DNA of 64,000 bases, taken from NCBI RefSeq assembly GCF_003990645.1, contig NZ_RYZK01000003.1, positions 310,001 to 374,000 of the forward strand, read 5' to 3'. Positions 16,713-25,196 of the stretch are shown in pieces (position 1 is the first letter of the stretch; each line of letters opens with the position of its first letter). The stretch comes from Shimia sediminis (GTDB lineage: Bacteria; Pseudomonadota; Alphaproteobacteria; Rhodobacterales; Rhodobacteraceae). The translations under genes and the position numbers were made by a program. The notes below the pieces were generated by a model that worked only from the letters and a program-made list of their open reading frames with translations, did no database searches and was not told the origin of the DNA.

Positions 16713-19523
16713 CTAGTGCGCCTCGGCCCAATTTTGCCCGCGCCCGGCATCGACAATCAACGGCACGTCCAGCTTTACCGCCGGTTCTGCCGCGCCCTGC
16801 ATGATGTCACGCGCCACCTCGATGGTTTCCTCGACCGCTGAATCCTCGACCTCAAAGATCAGTTCGTCATGCACCTGCAACAGCATCTTGGCAGGCAGAT
16901 GGGTAATTGCCTCCGGCATCCGGATCATCGCGCGCCGGATGATGTCCGCCGCCGTACCCTGAATGGGCGCATTGATCGCCGCACGCGCGGCAAACCCGGC
17001 ATGCGGCCCCTTGGCGTTGATCTGCGGCATGTGGATTTTCCGCCCGAACAGCGTCTGCACATACAGGTTCTCTTTCGCGAACGCCTTGGTCTCATCCATA
17101 TAGGTGCGGATGCCCGGGAACCGTTCGAAATAACGGTTGATAAAGTCCTGCGCCTCGCCGCGTGGAATGCGCAGGTTGCGCGCCAGACCAAAGCCGGAAA
17201 TGCCATAGATCACACCAAAGTTGATCGCCTTGGCGCGGCTGCGCACCTCGGGCGTCATCTCATCCATTGGCACATCGAACATCTCGGACGCGGTCATGGC
17301 GTGAATGTCCTGCCCCTCGCGGAAGGCCTGTTTCAGCGCGTCGATCCCGGCAATATGCGCCAGAATGCGCAACTCAACCTGGCTATAGTCCAGCGAAATC
17401 AGCGTCTTGCCCGGCTCGCTGACAAAGGCCTCGCGAATGCGCCGCCCTTCCTCGCTGCGTACCGGAATGTTCTGCAGGTTCGGGTCCGTGGACGCCAGCC
17501 GCCCGGTGTTCGCCCCGGTCTGCACGTAGCTGGTGTGCACCCGGCCCGTGTCCGGGTTGATATGGTCCTGCAAGGCATCCGTATACGTGCTTTTCAGCTT
17601 TTGCAGCTGGCGATAATCCAGCACCCGCGCGGCAAAATCATGTGTCGCGGCAAGGTCTTCCAGCACATCCGCCGGCGTTGACCACTGCCCGGTCTTGGTC
17701 TTCTTGCCACCCTCCAACCCCATCTCTTCAAACAGGATCGCGCCCACCTGCGCCGGGGATTGCACGTTGAACTCATGCCCTGCCAATTCATAAAGCTCGG
17801 CCTCGTATCCCGCCATCTTCTGGGCAAAGGCATTGGACATCCGGCTCAGCGTGTCCCGGTCCACCTTGATGCCATGCATCTCCATCTCGGCCAGTACCGG
17901 CGACAGCGGGCGTTCCAATGTCTCGTAAACCGTCGTCACCTGTTCCTGATGCAGCTGCGGTTTGAACTTCTGCCACAGGCGCAACGTGATATCCGCATCC
18001 TCGGCGGCATATTTCACCGCGTCCTCGATCGGCACCCGGTCAAAGGTGATGGCCGATTTGCCACTGCCCAACAGCGTCTTGATCGGGATCGGCTGGTGAC
18101 TGAGATACAGCTCCGACAGCGCGTCCATACCATGGCGGTTCAACCCGGCCTGCAGCGCATAGGACATCAGCATGGTGTCATCAATCGGCGCGACACTGAC
18201 CCCGTAGCGCTTGAAAATCTTGCAGTCATACTTGGCGTTCTGAAACACCTTCATGACCGCAGGGTCTTCCAGCACCGGCTTTAACACCTCCAGCACCTCG
18301 TCGACGCTCAACTGCCCCTCGGCCAGCTCGTCACTGCCAAACAGATCGTCGCTCGCGCCCTTTTTGTGCGCCACCGGGATGTAACAGGCCTCGCCCGGTT
18401 CCACCGACAGGCAGACACCCACAAGGTCCACGACCATCTCGTCCAGCCCCGTGGTTTCGGTATCCACCGCCACATAGCCCCGCGCCACCGCCTTGGCGGC
18501 CCAGTCCTCCAGCCGCGCGCGGTCCTTGACCCACTCATAAGCCCCGGCATCAAACGGCAGGTCCTCGGGCGAGTCCGCTGCCCCGGCTTCAGCCGTCTTT
18601 GCAGGCGCATCCGAGATCACCGGCGCTTCAACGCCCAGCTGATCGGCAATGCGTTTCGCCAGCGTGCGGAACTCCATCTCGGACAGGAAATGCATCAGCT
18701 CTTCCGACACCGGGTCCTGCACCTCAAGATCATCCAGCGTGAAATCCAGCTGCATCTCGCAATCCAGCTGCACCAAACGCTTGGACATCTCGATCTGCGC
18801 GCGCTGCTCGATCAATGTCTGGCGTCGCTTGGGCTGCTTGATTTCTTCGGCCCGATCCAACAGGCTCTCCAGATCGCCAAATTCGTTGATCAACAACGCG
18901 GCTGTCTTGATCCCGATCCCCGGCGCGCCCGGCACATTGTCCACGCTATCACCGGCCAGCGCCTGCACATCCACCACACGTTCCGGCCCGACACCAAACT
19001 TCTCATGCACCCCGTCACGGTCGATGCGCTTGTTCTTCATCGCATCCAGCATCTCGACCCCGTCACCGACCAGCTGCATCAGGTCCTTGTCGGATGAAAT
19101 GATGGTACACCGCCCACCCGCATCGCGCGCCTGACAGGCCAGCGTGGCGATAATGTCGTCCGCTTCAAATCCCTCGATCTCTTTGCAGGCGATGTTAAAG
19201 GCCTTGGTCGCCTCGCGCGTCAGCGGGAACTGCGGCACCAGGTCCTCGGGGGCAGGGGGGCGGTTGGCCTTGTAGAGATCGTAAATCTCGTTGCGGAACG
19301 ACTTGCCCGAGTAATCAAAGATCACCGCCACATGGGTTGGCGCATCCGGGCCGGTGTTGCCCTCGACATAGCGCTGCAACATGTTGCAAAACCCCGCCAC
19401 CGCGCCAATCGGCAAGCCATCAGATTTGCGCGTTAACGGAGGCAGCGCGTGATAGGCGCGGAAAATGAACGCCGACCCGTCGATCAGATGCAAATGGCAG
19501 CCCTTGCCAAACCCGGTTTCCAT
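16713..19523 (-). CDS. polA: DNA polymerase I
   Basis: PolA removes RNA primers and fills gaps. From ATG 19523 it has 936 residues with all three activities: 5'-3' nuclease (about 1-270, LIDGSAFIFRAYHALPP), 3'-5' proofreading exonuclease (about 340-530, with DTETTG, NAKYD and AAEDADI retained) and family A polymerase (about 540-936, DYSQVELRILAHIAG and LLQVHDELIFEVE). GGGGAG lies upstream of 19523; the frame extends to 19655 but the extra residues are non-homologous and span a palindrome. It converges on hyi. Confidence 0.98.
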   Translation of the reverse strand: METGFGKGCHLHLIDGSAFIFRAYHALPPLTRKSDGLPIGAVAGFCNMLQRYVEGNTGPDAPTHVAVIFDYSGKSFRNEIYDLYKANRPPAPEDLVPQFPLTREATKAFNIACKEIEGFEADDIIATLACQARDAGGRCTIISSDKDLMQLVGDGVEMLDAMKNKRIDRDGVHEKFGVGPERVVDVQALAGDSVDNVPGAPGIGIKTAALLINEFGDLESLLDRAEEIKQPKRRQTLIEQRAQIEMSKRLVQLDCEMQLDFTLDDLEVQDPVSEELMHFLSEMEFRTLAKRIADQLGVEAPVISDAPAKTAEAGAADSPEDLPFDAGAYEWVKDRARLEDWAAKAVARGYVAVDTETTGLDEMVVDLVGVCLSVEPGEACYIPVAHKKGASDDLFGSDELAEGQLSVDEVLEVLKPVLEDPAVMKVFQNAKYDCKIFKRYGVSVAPIDDTMLMSYALQAGLNRHGMDALSELYLSHQPIPIKTLLGSGKSAITFDRVPIEDAVKYAAEDADITLRLWQKFKPQLHQEQVTTVYETLERPLSPVLAEMEMHGIKVDRDTLSRMSNAFAQKMAGYEAELYELAGHEFNVQSPAQVGAILFEEMGLEGGKKTKTGQWSTPADVLEDLAATHDFAARVLDYRQLQKLKSTYTDALQDHINPDTGRVHTSYVQTGANTGRLASTDPNLQNIPVRSEEGRRIREAFVSEPGKTLISLDYSQVELRILAHIAGIDALKQAFREGQDIHAMTASEMFDVPMDEMTPEVRSRAKAINFGVIYGISGFGLARNLRIPRGEAQDFINRYFERFPGIRTYMDETKAFAKENLYVQTLFGRKIHMPQINAKGPHAGFAARAAINAPIQGTAADIIRRAMIRMPEAITHLPAKMLLQVHDELIFEVEDSAVEETIEVARDIMQGAAEPAVKLDVPLIVDAGRGQNWAEAH

Positions 19524-19598
19524 GTCGCGCGTCTCCCCGTTTTGTTCCCCTACTTCTTGCCACGCCCCGACCCCCGGTGCCAGCCAGAAATCCGCCCT

Positions 19599-19647
19599 TC
19601 TCCATGTTGTACAACATGGAGAGTCCCCCCCAAAAAAGTTGTACAAC
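19599..19647. promoter_or_regulatory. Paired palindromic sites sharing GTTGTACAAC
   Basis: A perfect 24-bp palindrome at 19599-19622 is centred on ATGTTGTACAACAT. A second, shorter copy (GTTGTACAAC, followed by ATGG) lies at 19638-19647. The centres are 32 bp apart, about three helical turns, as expected for cooperative dimers on one DNA face. They sit 76-124 bp upstream of polA and 129-177 bp upstream of the lysine gene at 19776. The binding protein is unknown. Confidence 0.6.
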
Positions 19648-19669
19648 ATGGTCATTTCCCTCCCTCAGG

Positions 19670-19698
19670 CTTCTTTTGGCCAAAAATATCCCGGGGGG
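19670..19698 (+). repeat. Intergenic repeat, TTGGCCAAAAATATCCC family, copy 1
   Basis: The 29-bp stretch from CTTCTTTTGGCC to CCCGGGGGG is identical to the one at 40385-40413 and nearly so at 61704-61730. It contains the palindrome TTTTGGCCAAAA and is followed by a G-run/C-run hairpin (GGGGGGCAGCGCCCCCC at about 19704-19720). This copy lies in a divergent promoter region rather than behind a stop codon. Confidence 0.8.
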
Positions 19699-19775
19699 TC
19701 ACAGGGGGGCAGCGCCCCCCTTGCCAAGCCATCAGCGCAGTGCTTTACCATGCGGCGGTCAACGAAGGGAAAGCC

Positions 19776-20831
19776 ATGACTCACCTCTGGGTACGCGCCG
19801 AACAACGGCCCAACGAAGAACGCGTCGGGATCACCCCCGAAGGGGCCAGGGCCCTGATCGACAAGGGCATTCGCGTGACGGTTGAGGACAGCTCGGTCCG
19901 CGCCATTCCGATTGACGGCTACCGGGCCGCAGGCTGCGAGATCGCGCCAGAGAATTCATGGCCCGAGGCCCCGCTGGATGCCATCATCTTTGGCCTCAAG
20001 GAACTGCCCGAAGACGGCACGCCGCTGCCCCACAAACACATCATGTTCGGCCATGCCTACAAGGGGCAACACTCTGGAATCGCTCTGTTAAAACGCTTCA
20101 AGGGGGGCGGTGGCACGCTCTATGATCTTGAATATCTGGTCGACGACACCAGCCGCCGCGTCGCCGCATTCGGCTACTGGGCGGGCTATGCGGGTGCCGC
20201 CGTGACACTGAAATCCTGGGTGGCCCAGCAGCGCGGTCAAATCTGCGGACCTGTCGGCGTCTACCCTGACAAAGATGCGCTTCTGGATGACCTTGGTCTC
20301 GACCTCGACAAGCTCACCGTGGACCTGCCAAACGCCATCGTGATCGGCGCCCTGGGCCGCGTCGGGACGGGGGCCTCTGATCTCCTGCAAACGCTTGGAA
20401 TCGCAGTAACAAAATGGGATCTGGCCGAAACTCAAAGCGGTGGTCCTTTCCCCGAAATCCTGTCCCACAACATCTTCATGAACTGCATCTTCGCCCGCCC
20501 CGGCACCCCGGTGTTCGTGCCGCACTCCGCCAAGACCGCGCCCCGTGCCCTCACCGCCATCGGTGACGTCGCCTGCGATCCCGACAGCGATTACAACCCG
20601 GTGCCGGTCTACGACAAGGCCACCACCTGGGACGCCCCTGCGTTGCGCGTGCATGACGCGCCGGTGCTCGACGTGATGGCGATCGACAACCTGCCCTCGA
20701 TGCTGCCCGCCGAATCCTCGCAGGATTACGCCGAGCAACTTCTGGCAACACTGTTGACACTTGATGACCTTTCGGACGGGGTATGGACCCGGGCCGAAGC
20801 CGATTTTATCACCCATTCCAAAGACTTGTAA
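19776..20831 (+). CDS. Saccharopine dehydrogenase, lysine-side (LYS1-like)
   Basis: The 351-residue protein resembles LYS1-type saccharopine dehydrogenase (L-lysine side), with the alanine-dehydrogenase-like N-terminus RAEQRPNEERVGITPEGARAL, the AFGYWAGYAGA segment and nucleotide-binding VIGALGRVGTGASDLL. Together with the next gene it forms the lysine-ketoglutarate reductase/saccharopine pair. In marine alphaproteobacteria this pair is associated with lysine breakdown rather than synthesis; direction cannot be read from sequence. The ATG at 19776 follows AAGGGA. The gap to the next gene is 12 bp. Confidence 0.85.
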   Translation: MTHLWVRAEQRPNEERVGITPEGARALIDKGIRVTVEDSSVRAIPIDGYRAAGCEIAPENSWPEAPLDAIIFGLKELPEDGTPLPHKHIMFGHAYKGQHSGIALLKRFKGGGGTLYDLEYLVDDTSRRVAAFGYWAGYAGAAVTLKSWVAQQRGQICGPVGVYPDKDALLDDLGLDLDKLTVDLPNAIVIGALGRVGTGASDLLQTLGIAVTKWDLAETQSGGPFPEILSHNIFMNCIFARPGTPVFVPHSAKTAPRALTAIGDVACDPDSDYNPVPVYDKATTWDAPALRVHDAPVLDVMAIDNLPSMLPAESSQDYAEQLLATLLTLDDLSDGVWTRAEADFITHSKDL

Positions 20832-20843
20832 GGAGGACGCAAT

Positions 20844-21986
20844 ATGACAATCCACTGGTGTGGCACCGGCCTTTCCGCCATTCCCGGCCTGCGTCGCCTG
20901 ATCGACACGGGACAAGACGTCACCGTATGGAACCGCACGATTGCCAAGGCAGAAGAGGCCGTGGGCGACATTGCCAAGGACATCCGTGCCTTTGACATCG
21001 ACGCGCTGGGCGCGGTTCTGGCCAAGGACGACGTGGTGGTCTCAATGCTGCCCGGTGACTGGCACGTGCCGCTCGCCGAACTCTGCATCGCCAAGGGCGC
21101 CAACTTTGTCTCGTCCTCCTACATCGCGCCCGAGATGAAGGCGCTGGACGCCGCCGCCCGCAAGGCCGGTGTCGCCTGCGTGAACGAAGTTGGTCTCGAC
21201 CCCGGTATCGACCACCTGATGGCCCATGCGCTGATTGCCGACTACAAGGCGTCCGCCGCCTATGACGTGGCCAATACGATCTCGTTCAAAAGCTACTGCG
21301 GCGGCGTACCGAAACACGCCAACCCTTTCCGGTACAAGTTCAGCTGGTCGCCGCTGGGTGTTCTGAAAGCGTTGCGATCCCCCTCGCGCTCGATCCGCGA
21401 TCACGCGCCGCTGGATGTGGCCCGGCCCTGGGACGCGATTTCCAGCTATGTCGCCCCGTTGCCCACGCCGGAAAGCTTCGAAGTCTATCCCAACCGGGAT
21501 TCGATCCCCTTCATGGAAGACTACCGCTTTGACCCCGACTGGACCGTCAAGGAATTCGTGCGCGGCACCCTGCGCCTGAATGGCTGGGCCGAGGCCTGGG
21601 GTGATGTGTTCAGGGAAATCGAAACCCTGTCAGGCCCCGAGGGCGATGCGCGGCTCAAGGATATGTCCGACCAGTTCTGGGCCGAGAACGCCTATGACGA
21701 AGGCGAGCCCGACCGGGTGATCCTCTGCGTTGGTCTCAAGGCCGAGAAGGACGGGCAAGAGGTCTGGCACAAGACCTATGCCATGGACGCCTGGGGGGAT
21801 GACCGCGGCACCGCCATGGCGCGCCTGGTGTCGATCCCGGTGTCACTGGCGGTCGAAGCCGTGCTGAACCGCCAGATTGCCACCGGAGTGCATGCCGCCC
21901 CCAGCGATCCTGCCCTGTTCACCCCGTGGCTGGCTGAAATCGACAAGCTGGCGCAGCATTTGCAGGTGGTCGATCACCTCGCCTGA
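20844..21986 (+). CDS. Saccharopine dehydrogenase family protein, glutamate-side
   Basis: This 380-residue enzyme has an N-terminal Rossmann segment (TIHWCGTGLSAIPGLRRL, then VTVWNRTIAKAEEA) and the family stretch VVVSMLPGDWHVPLAELCI and NEVGLDPGIDHLMAH. Such proteins interconvert saccharopine and glutamate plus aminoadipate semialdehyde. AAGGAGG stands just before the ATG, overlapping the end of the preceding gene, so both are translated from one message. A 28-bp palindrome follows the stop. Confidence 0.88.
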   Translation: MTIHWCGTGLSAIPGLRRLIDTGQDVTVWNRTIAKAEEAVGDIAKDIRAFDIDALGAVLAKDDVVVSMLPGDWHVPLAELCIAKGANFVSSSYIAPEMKALDAAARKAGVACVNEVGLDPGIDHLMAHALIADYKASAAYDVANTISFKSYCGGVPKHANPFRYKFSWSPLGVLKALRSPSRSIRDHAPLDVARPWDAISSYVAPLPTPESFEVYPNRDSIPFMEDYRFDPDWTVKEFVRGTLRLNGWAEAWGDVFREIETLSGPEGDARLKDMSDQFWAENAYDEGEPDRVILCVGLKAEKDGQEVWHKTYAMDAWGDDRGTAMARLVSIPVSLAVEAVLNRQIATGVHAAPSDPALFTPWLAEIDKLAQHLQVVDHLA

Positions 21987-21991
21987 CCCTC

Positions 21992-22019
21992 GTAGGTCGG
22001 ACAATATTGTCCGACCTAC
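21992..22019. terminator. 28-bp perfect palindrome between convergent genes
   Basis: Arms GTAGGTCGGACAAT and its exact complement form a 28-bp palindrome, 5 bp after the saccharopine dehydrogenase stop and 30 bp before the end of the quinone reductase gene on the other strand. There is no long T-run, but the position suggests a bidirectional terminator. GTAGGTCGG-type palindromes also occur as dispersed extragenic repeats. Confidence 0.7.
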
Positions 22020-22049
22020 CAACGCTGCCGAAGTCGGTCTGGCCGCCAG

Positions 22050-22643
22050 TTACGCCGCGGCCGCCCCAATGCGTGCGACCGAGCGCAGCCATTTCTGCAC
22101 TGCACCGGCCTTTGGATGGCTTGCACCGCTGAACTGCGTGATCCGCAAGGGTTTTATCCCGACAAACCCCAGAATCTGACCACTGATCTGTACCATCATC
22201 GCATTTCGGTACATCAGCCGAAAGAACCAGCCCGGTGTGTCTGACAGCATCAGAACCCGCCCCGTGCGCCCCCCAAGCAGGGGTGCTGGCAACCCCAGAC
22301 GCGTGGTGTTGCGGGTGTCAAACGCCACCCCCGGCAGGAAAGCGCGATCAAACAATCCCTTGAGCTTCGCAGGCAGGCCGCCCCACCACACAGGTGTCGC
22401 GATCACCACGTGTTCGGACCAGGCGATGTCCGCCATCACCTTTTCCAGCGCCGGTTCCAGCGGTTTCTTGTTCTCATAGCCGCCAAACCCATAGTCCGGA
22501 TCAAAGTCCAGATCATGCAAATGCACCAGCCGGACCTCGTGCCCCGCGCCTTGTGCGGCCTCGGCATAGGCTTCGGCCATGCTCCCGGTCAGCGACTCTG
22601 CTGCCGGGTGTCCGTTCAAAACAAAAATGCGTTTCCCAGTCAT
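22050..22643 (-). CDS. NAD(P)H dehydrogenase (quinone), flavodoxin-2 family
   Basis: This 197-residue protein has the flavodoxin-like fold: KRIFVLNGHPAAESL at the FMN phosphate site and TPVWWGGLPAKLKGLFDRAF, the hallmark of DT-diaphorase-like NQO/MdaB/KefF proteins. It probably reduces quinones or other electrophiles in the cytoplasm. The ATG at 22643 has GGAGAGAG upstream. It is transcribed away from a TetR gene, with three TGACCNNGGTCA sites between, so it is the likely target of that regulator. Confidence 0.87.
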   Translation of the reverse strand: MTGKRIFVLNGHPAAESLTGSMAEAYAEAAQGAGHEVRLVHLHDLDFDPDYGFGGYENKKPLEPALEKVMADIAWSEHVVIATPVWWGGLPAKLKGLFDRAFLPGVAFDTRNTTRLGLPAPLLGGRTGRVLMLSDTPGWFFRLMYRNAMMVQISGQILGFVGIKPLRITQFSGASHPKAGAVQKWLRSVARIGAAAA

Positions 22644-22668
22644 AACTCTCTCCATGATTCTCATAAAT

Positions 22669-22733
22669 TGACCATGGTCAGTTTTAATGATGTAAAAAAT
22701 GACCGCGGTCAATAATAAATTTGACCGCGGTCA
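22669..22733. promoter_or_regulatory. Three TGACCNNGGTCA operators in a divergent promoter
   Basis: Perfect 12-bp palindromes occur at 22669-22680 (TGACCATGGTCA), 22700-22711 and 22722-22733 (both TGACCGCGGTCA). Centre spacings are 31 and 22 bp, about three and two helical turns. They occupy the gap between the quinone reductase start (22643) and the TetR start (22755), the usual place for an autoregulating TetR repressor. Confidence 0.85.
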
Positions 22734-22754
22734 GATTTCGTGGCACAAGGCCCC

Positions 22755-23333
22755 ATGGCCAAGGCAGTACAACAACGCACATTGCAAACCCGCGCCCGCC
22801 TTGTGGCGGCGGCGCAAGAGGTGATCGCAGACGTCGGCTACGAGGGGTTGCGCGTCGAGCAGGTGGTGCTGCGTGCAGGCGTGGCCAAGGGGACGTTCTT
22901 TGCCCATTTCCGCGACAAGGACGCCCTGATGGACCAGCTGATCGGCGCGGGCATTGATGCGCATCTCGATCAAATCGAGGCGCTGGCGACACCGCAGTCG
23001 GTGGCAGAAATCGTCGAGGCCTTTATGCCCCTGATGCGCTTCATGACCTGCGAGCGCTACGTGTTCGACGTCATCCTGCGCCACTCTGGCGCCGCGGCCA
23101 TTTCCGAGATCGGGCCGATCGCCAACACCTTTGGGCGCCATGTCGAGGTGGTCGCGCCCTGGCTGGCCAAGGGCCCGTTTCGCAAGGATATTGACGGCAT
23201 GTTGCTGGCCGAAGGCGTGCAGGCCTTTACTGTGCAGGCGATGTCATTGGTGTTTTGCGCGTTGCACGCCGAGGTCGACCTGCGCGCCCGGCTGACCCTC
23301 TATCTGAATGCCTGGCTCACGCCAAAAGGATAG
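22755..23333 (+). CDS. TetR family transcriptional regulator
   Basis: This 192-residue protein has the TetR N-terminal helix-turn-helix (about 12-55: AAAQEVIADVGYEGLRVEQV, then AGVAKGTFFAHFRDKDAL) and an all-helical ligand domain. It probably represses itself and the divergent quinone reductase through the three palindromes at 22669-22733, released by an electrophile or quinone. I chose ATG 22755 because ACAAGG precedes it; a GTG at 22740 in frame lacks a ribosome binding site. Confidence 0.88.
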   Translation: MAKAVQQRTLQTRARLVAAAQEVIADVGYEGLRVEQVVLRAGVAKGTFFAHFRDKDALMDQLIGAGIDAHLDQIEALATPQSVAEIVEAFMPLMRFMTCERYVFDVILRHSGAAAISEIGPIANTFGRHVEVVAPWLAKGPFRKDIDGMLLAEGVQAFTVQAMSLVFCALHAEVDLRARLTLYLNAWLTPKG

Positions 23334-23366
23334 GCCCCGCGTTTGAGGGGATCGTGTTCAGAGCGG

Positions 23367-23693
23367 TTACCCGCGCCGAACCAGTTCATCCTCTTCGTCG
23401 GACAATGAAATGCCCAGTTCGTCCATGCCGTTCTCAAGGTGGTCGGACAGATGCGGCGACCCCAGCAGGTAGTCTGCAGTTGGTGCGGTGGCTTCGCGCT
23501 TGGCGGTGGCGATCGCCTCTGCCAGTTCCTCACCGGCAAAGCTCTCCCGACCGATCCACATCACGGCAACCAGACTGGCCTGTTCGTCTTCGTTCAGGCG
23601 TTCGATAAAGCCGCGCAGCTCACCTTCGGCGCGGTCCAGCTCGCGCGCCATCAGCACGACCTGTGCAACTTTCCACGGCGTAATTTCAAGCAT
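23367..23693 (-). CDS. DUF3775 domain-containing protein
   Basis: This 108-residue acidic cytoplasmic protein matches DUF3775: it starts MLEITPWKVAQVVLMAREL and has the segment DEQASLVAVMWIGRESF with LLGSPHLSDHLENGMDELG. The family is common in alphaproteobacteria and has no known function. GGAGACC precedes the ATG at 23693. It is not tightly linked to either neighbour. Confidence 0.8.
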   Translation of the reverse strand: MLEITPWKVAQVVLMARELDRAEGELRGFIERLNEDEQASLVAVMWIGRESFAGEELAEAIATAKREATAPTADYLLGSPHLSDHLENGMDELGISLSDEEDELVRRG

Positions 23694-23788
23694 GTCAGGG
23701 TCTCCACTATGTCCTGTGCGGTTTTATTTCACAGATTAGTATGCCCTGCGTCCTTGATCTCGCGCAACACGGCTGGCGGGTTCTTGGG

Positions 23789-24160
23789 TTAAGCTTTGCG
23801 CCCCGTCGACAGGAATATCCACGCAAACAGCAGCATCGAACTGATGGCGGCGATTGACCCCAGCTTGGCCAGAGTCTCGCTGGTTTCGCGGATGGCCATG
23901 ACGATTCCCGGCACCATCACAACCACGCCAACAACGGCGATCCCAAGATGGATCTTGGCCAAAAATGACTCCGCAGCCGCCGGAACCAGATGATAGTAAA
24001 TCCCGAAAATCGCAAAGCCCACATAGCCGATCAGGTTCAAATGTGCATGTGCCGGCGACAAGAGGTGATCCCCGCTTGCCGACATCTGGATGCCCCAGCC
24101 CATGCCGATGATGGCCGACAGCAGTGCCAGCCCAAAAAACGCTTTTGCAATCCCTTGCAT
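23789..24160 (-). CDS. Small four-helix membrane protein, heme-copper oxidase subunit I-like
   Basis: The 123-residue protein has four hydrophobic segments and the motif LSPAHAHLNLIGYVGFAIFGIYYHL, shown here only as its core HAHLNLIGYVGF. This resembles the heme-ligand helix of cytochrome oxidase subunit I, and similar small proteins are annotated as such; whether it binds heme is unknown. The ATG at 24160 has GGAGG 6 nt upstream; the frame continues to 24358 but overlaps the divergent LysR promoter. It is probably controlled by that LysR. Confidence 0.72.
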   Translation of the reverse strand: MQGIAKAFFGLALLSAIIGMGWGIQMSASGDHLLSPAHAHLNLIGYVGFAIFGIYYHLVPAAAESFLAKIHLGIAVVGVVVMVPGIVMAIRETSETLAKLGSIAAISSMLLFAWIFLSTGRKA

Positions 24161-24269
24161 TGTTTCCTCCGTCCCTGTGACCGCCGGTGTTCGCTCCGGC
24201 TGTGACGAAAGGGTGCCGCCAGAGGGGGCATATACAAAACGAATAGATTTTATGGTATGAATTGATGGC

Positions 24270-25196
24270 ATGAATTTATTGTCCTTCGACCTCAACCTGC
24301 TGCGGGTGCTCAACGCCCTTCTGGCCGAGCATTCCACAACGCGCGCCGGGGAACGCATTGGCCTGTCGCAATCGGCGGTCTCTGCCGCGCTTGGGCGTTT
24401 GCGCCACGCGCTTGGCGATCCCTTGTTTGTCCGCGAGGGACAAAGGTTGGTACCGACGGATTTTGCCCAGTCCCTCGAACGCCCGCTTGCCCGGATTCTG
24501 GCGGACCTTCAGGATGTGCTGGCCGGTCCCGAGGTGTTTGATCCGCACGAGGCCGGGACCACATTCAAAGTGTCTGGTTCAGACTTTTTCGCCACGCTTC
24601 TGATGCCCCGCCTGGGCAAGCTTTTTGCGCGCACCGCACCCCGGATGTGTATTCAACAAGTCGATCTTCACCCGGACAGCTATGTCAGCATTCTCGAGGA
24701 TGCGACAATCGACCTGGCCCTGATCCCGCGCATGCCGTTTCCGTCATGGATTGCGCATCAGGCGTTGTTCCGCTCGCGGTTTGTCGTCGTGGCGCGGCAG
24801 GGGCACCCGGCCCTCTCGTCGGCTGGCATTGCGCCCGGCTCGGTGATGCCCCTGGACCTGATGTGCCGTCTGAGCCATGTGCTGTTTTCACCCGAAGGCA
24901 AGGGGGCCGGACCGACCGATGCGGCGCTGGCCGAGATCGGGCGCAGCCGCCGTGTTGTCATGACCCTGCCGGTGTTTTCTGGCGTGGCAAATGCAGTGGC
25001 TCACAGTGATCTGATCGCGCTGTTGCCGCATCAGTATGTCGATCATATTGCCCACGCGCAGGGTCTCGATCAGTTCCAGCCGCCTCTTGCCTTGCCCGAG
25101 CCTGAGCTGTGCATGGTCTGGCACGAGCGCAGCACCACAAACCCTGCGCACCGCTGGTTGCGGCAACAGGTTCGTGACACGCTGGCAGGGTTTTAA
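24270..25196 (+). CDS. LysR family transcriptional regulator (NodD-like group)
   Basis: The 308-residue regulator begins MNLLSFDLNLLRVLNALL and continues STTRAGERIGLSQSAVSAAL, typical of the NodD/LinR/SyrM branch of LysR proteins. The effector domain spans about 90-300. It is divergent from the small 4-TM membrane protein, with 109 bp between starts, which suggests it controls that gene. Its ribosome binding site is weak. The stop codon overlaps the stop of rmuC on the other strand by 4 bp. Confidence 0.87.
   Translation: MNLLSFDLNLLRVLNALLAEHSTTRAGERIGLSQSAVSAALGRLRHALGDPLFVREGQRLVPTDFAQSLERPLARILADLQDVLAGPEVFDPHEAGTTFKVSGSDFFATLLMPRLGKLFARTAPRMCIQQVDLHPDSYVSILEDATIDLALIPRMPFPSWIAHQALFRSRFVVVARQGHPALSSAGIAPGSVMPLDLMCRLSHVLFSPEGKGAGPTDAALAEIGRSRRVVMTLPVFSGVANAVAHSDLIALLPHQYVDHIAHAQGLDQFQPPLALPEPELCMVWHERSTTNPAHRWLRQQVRDTLAGF

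Noticed and set aside
19524-19655. Longer N-terminus of polA
   Set aside because: The extra 44 residues have no similarity to DNA polymerase I, cross the palindromic site, and ATG 19523 has GGGGAG upstream.
24161-24358. Longer N-terminus of the 4-TM protein
   Set aside because: The extension is basic and hydrophilic, overlaps the start of the divergent LysR gene, and ATG 24160 has a GGAGG site.
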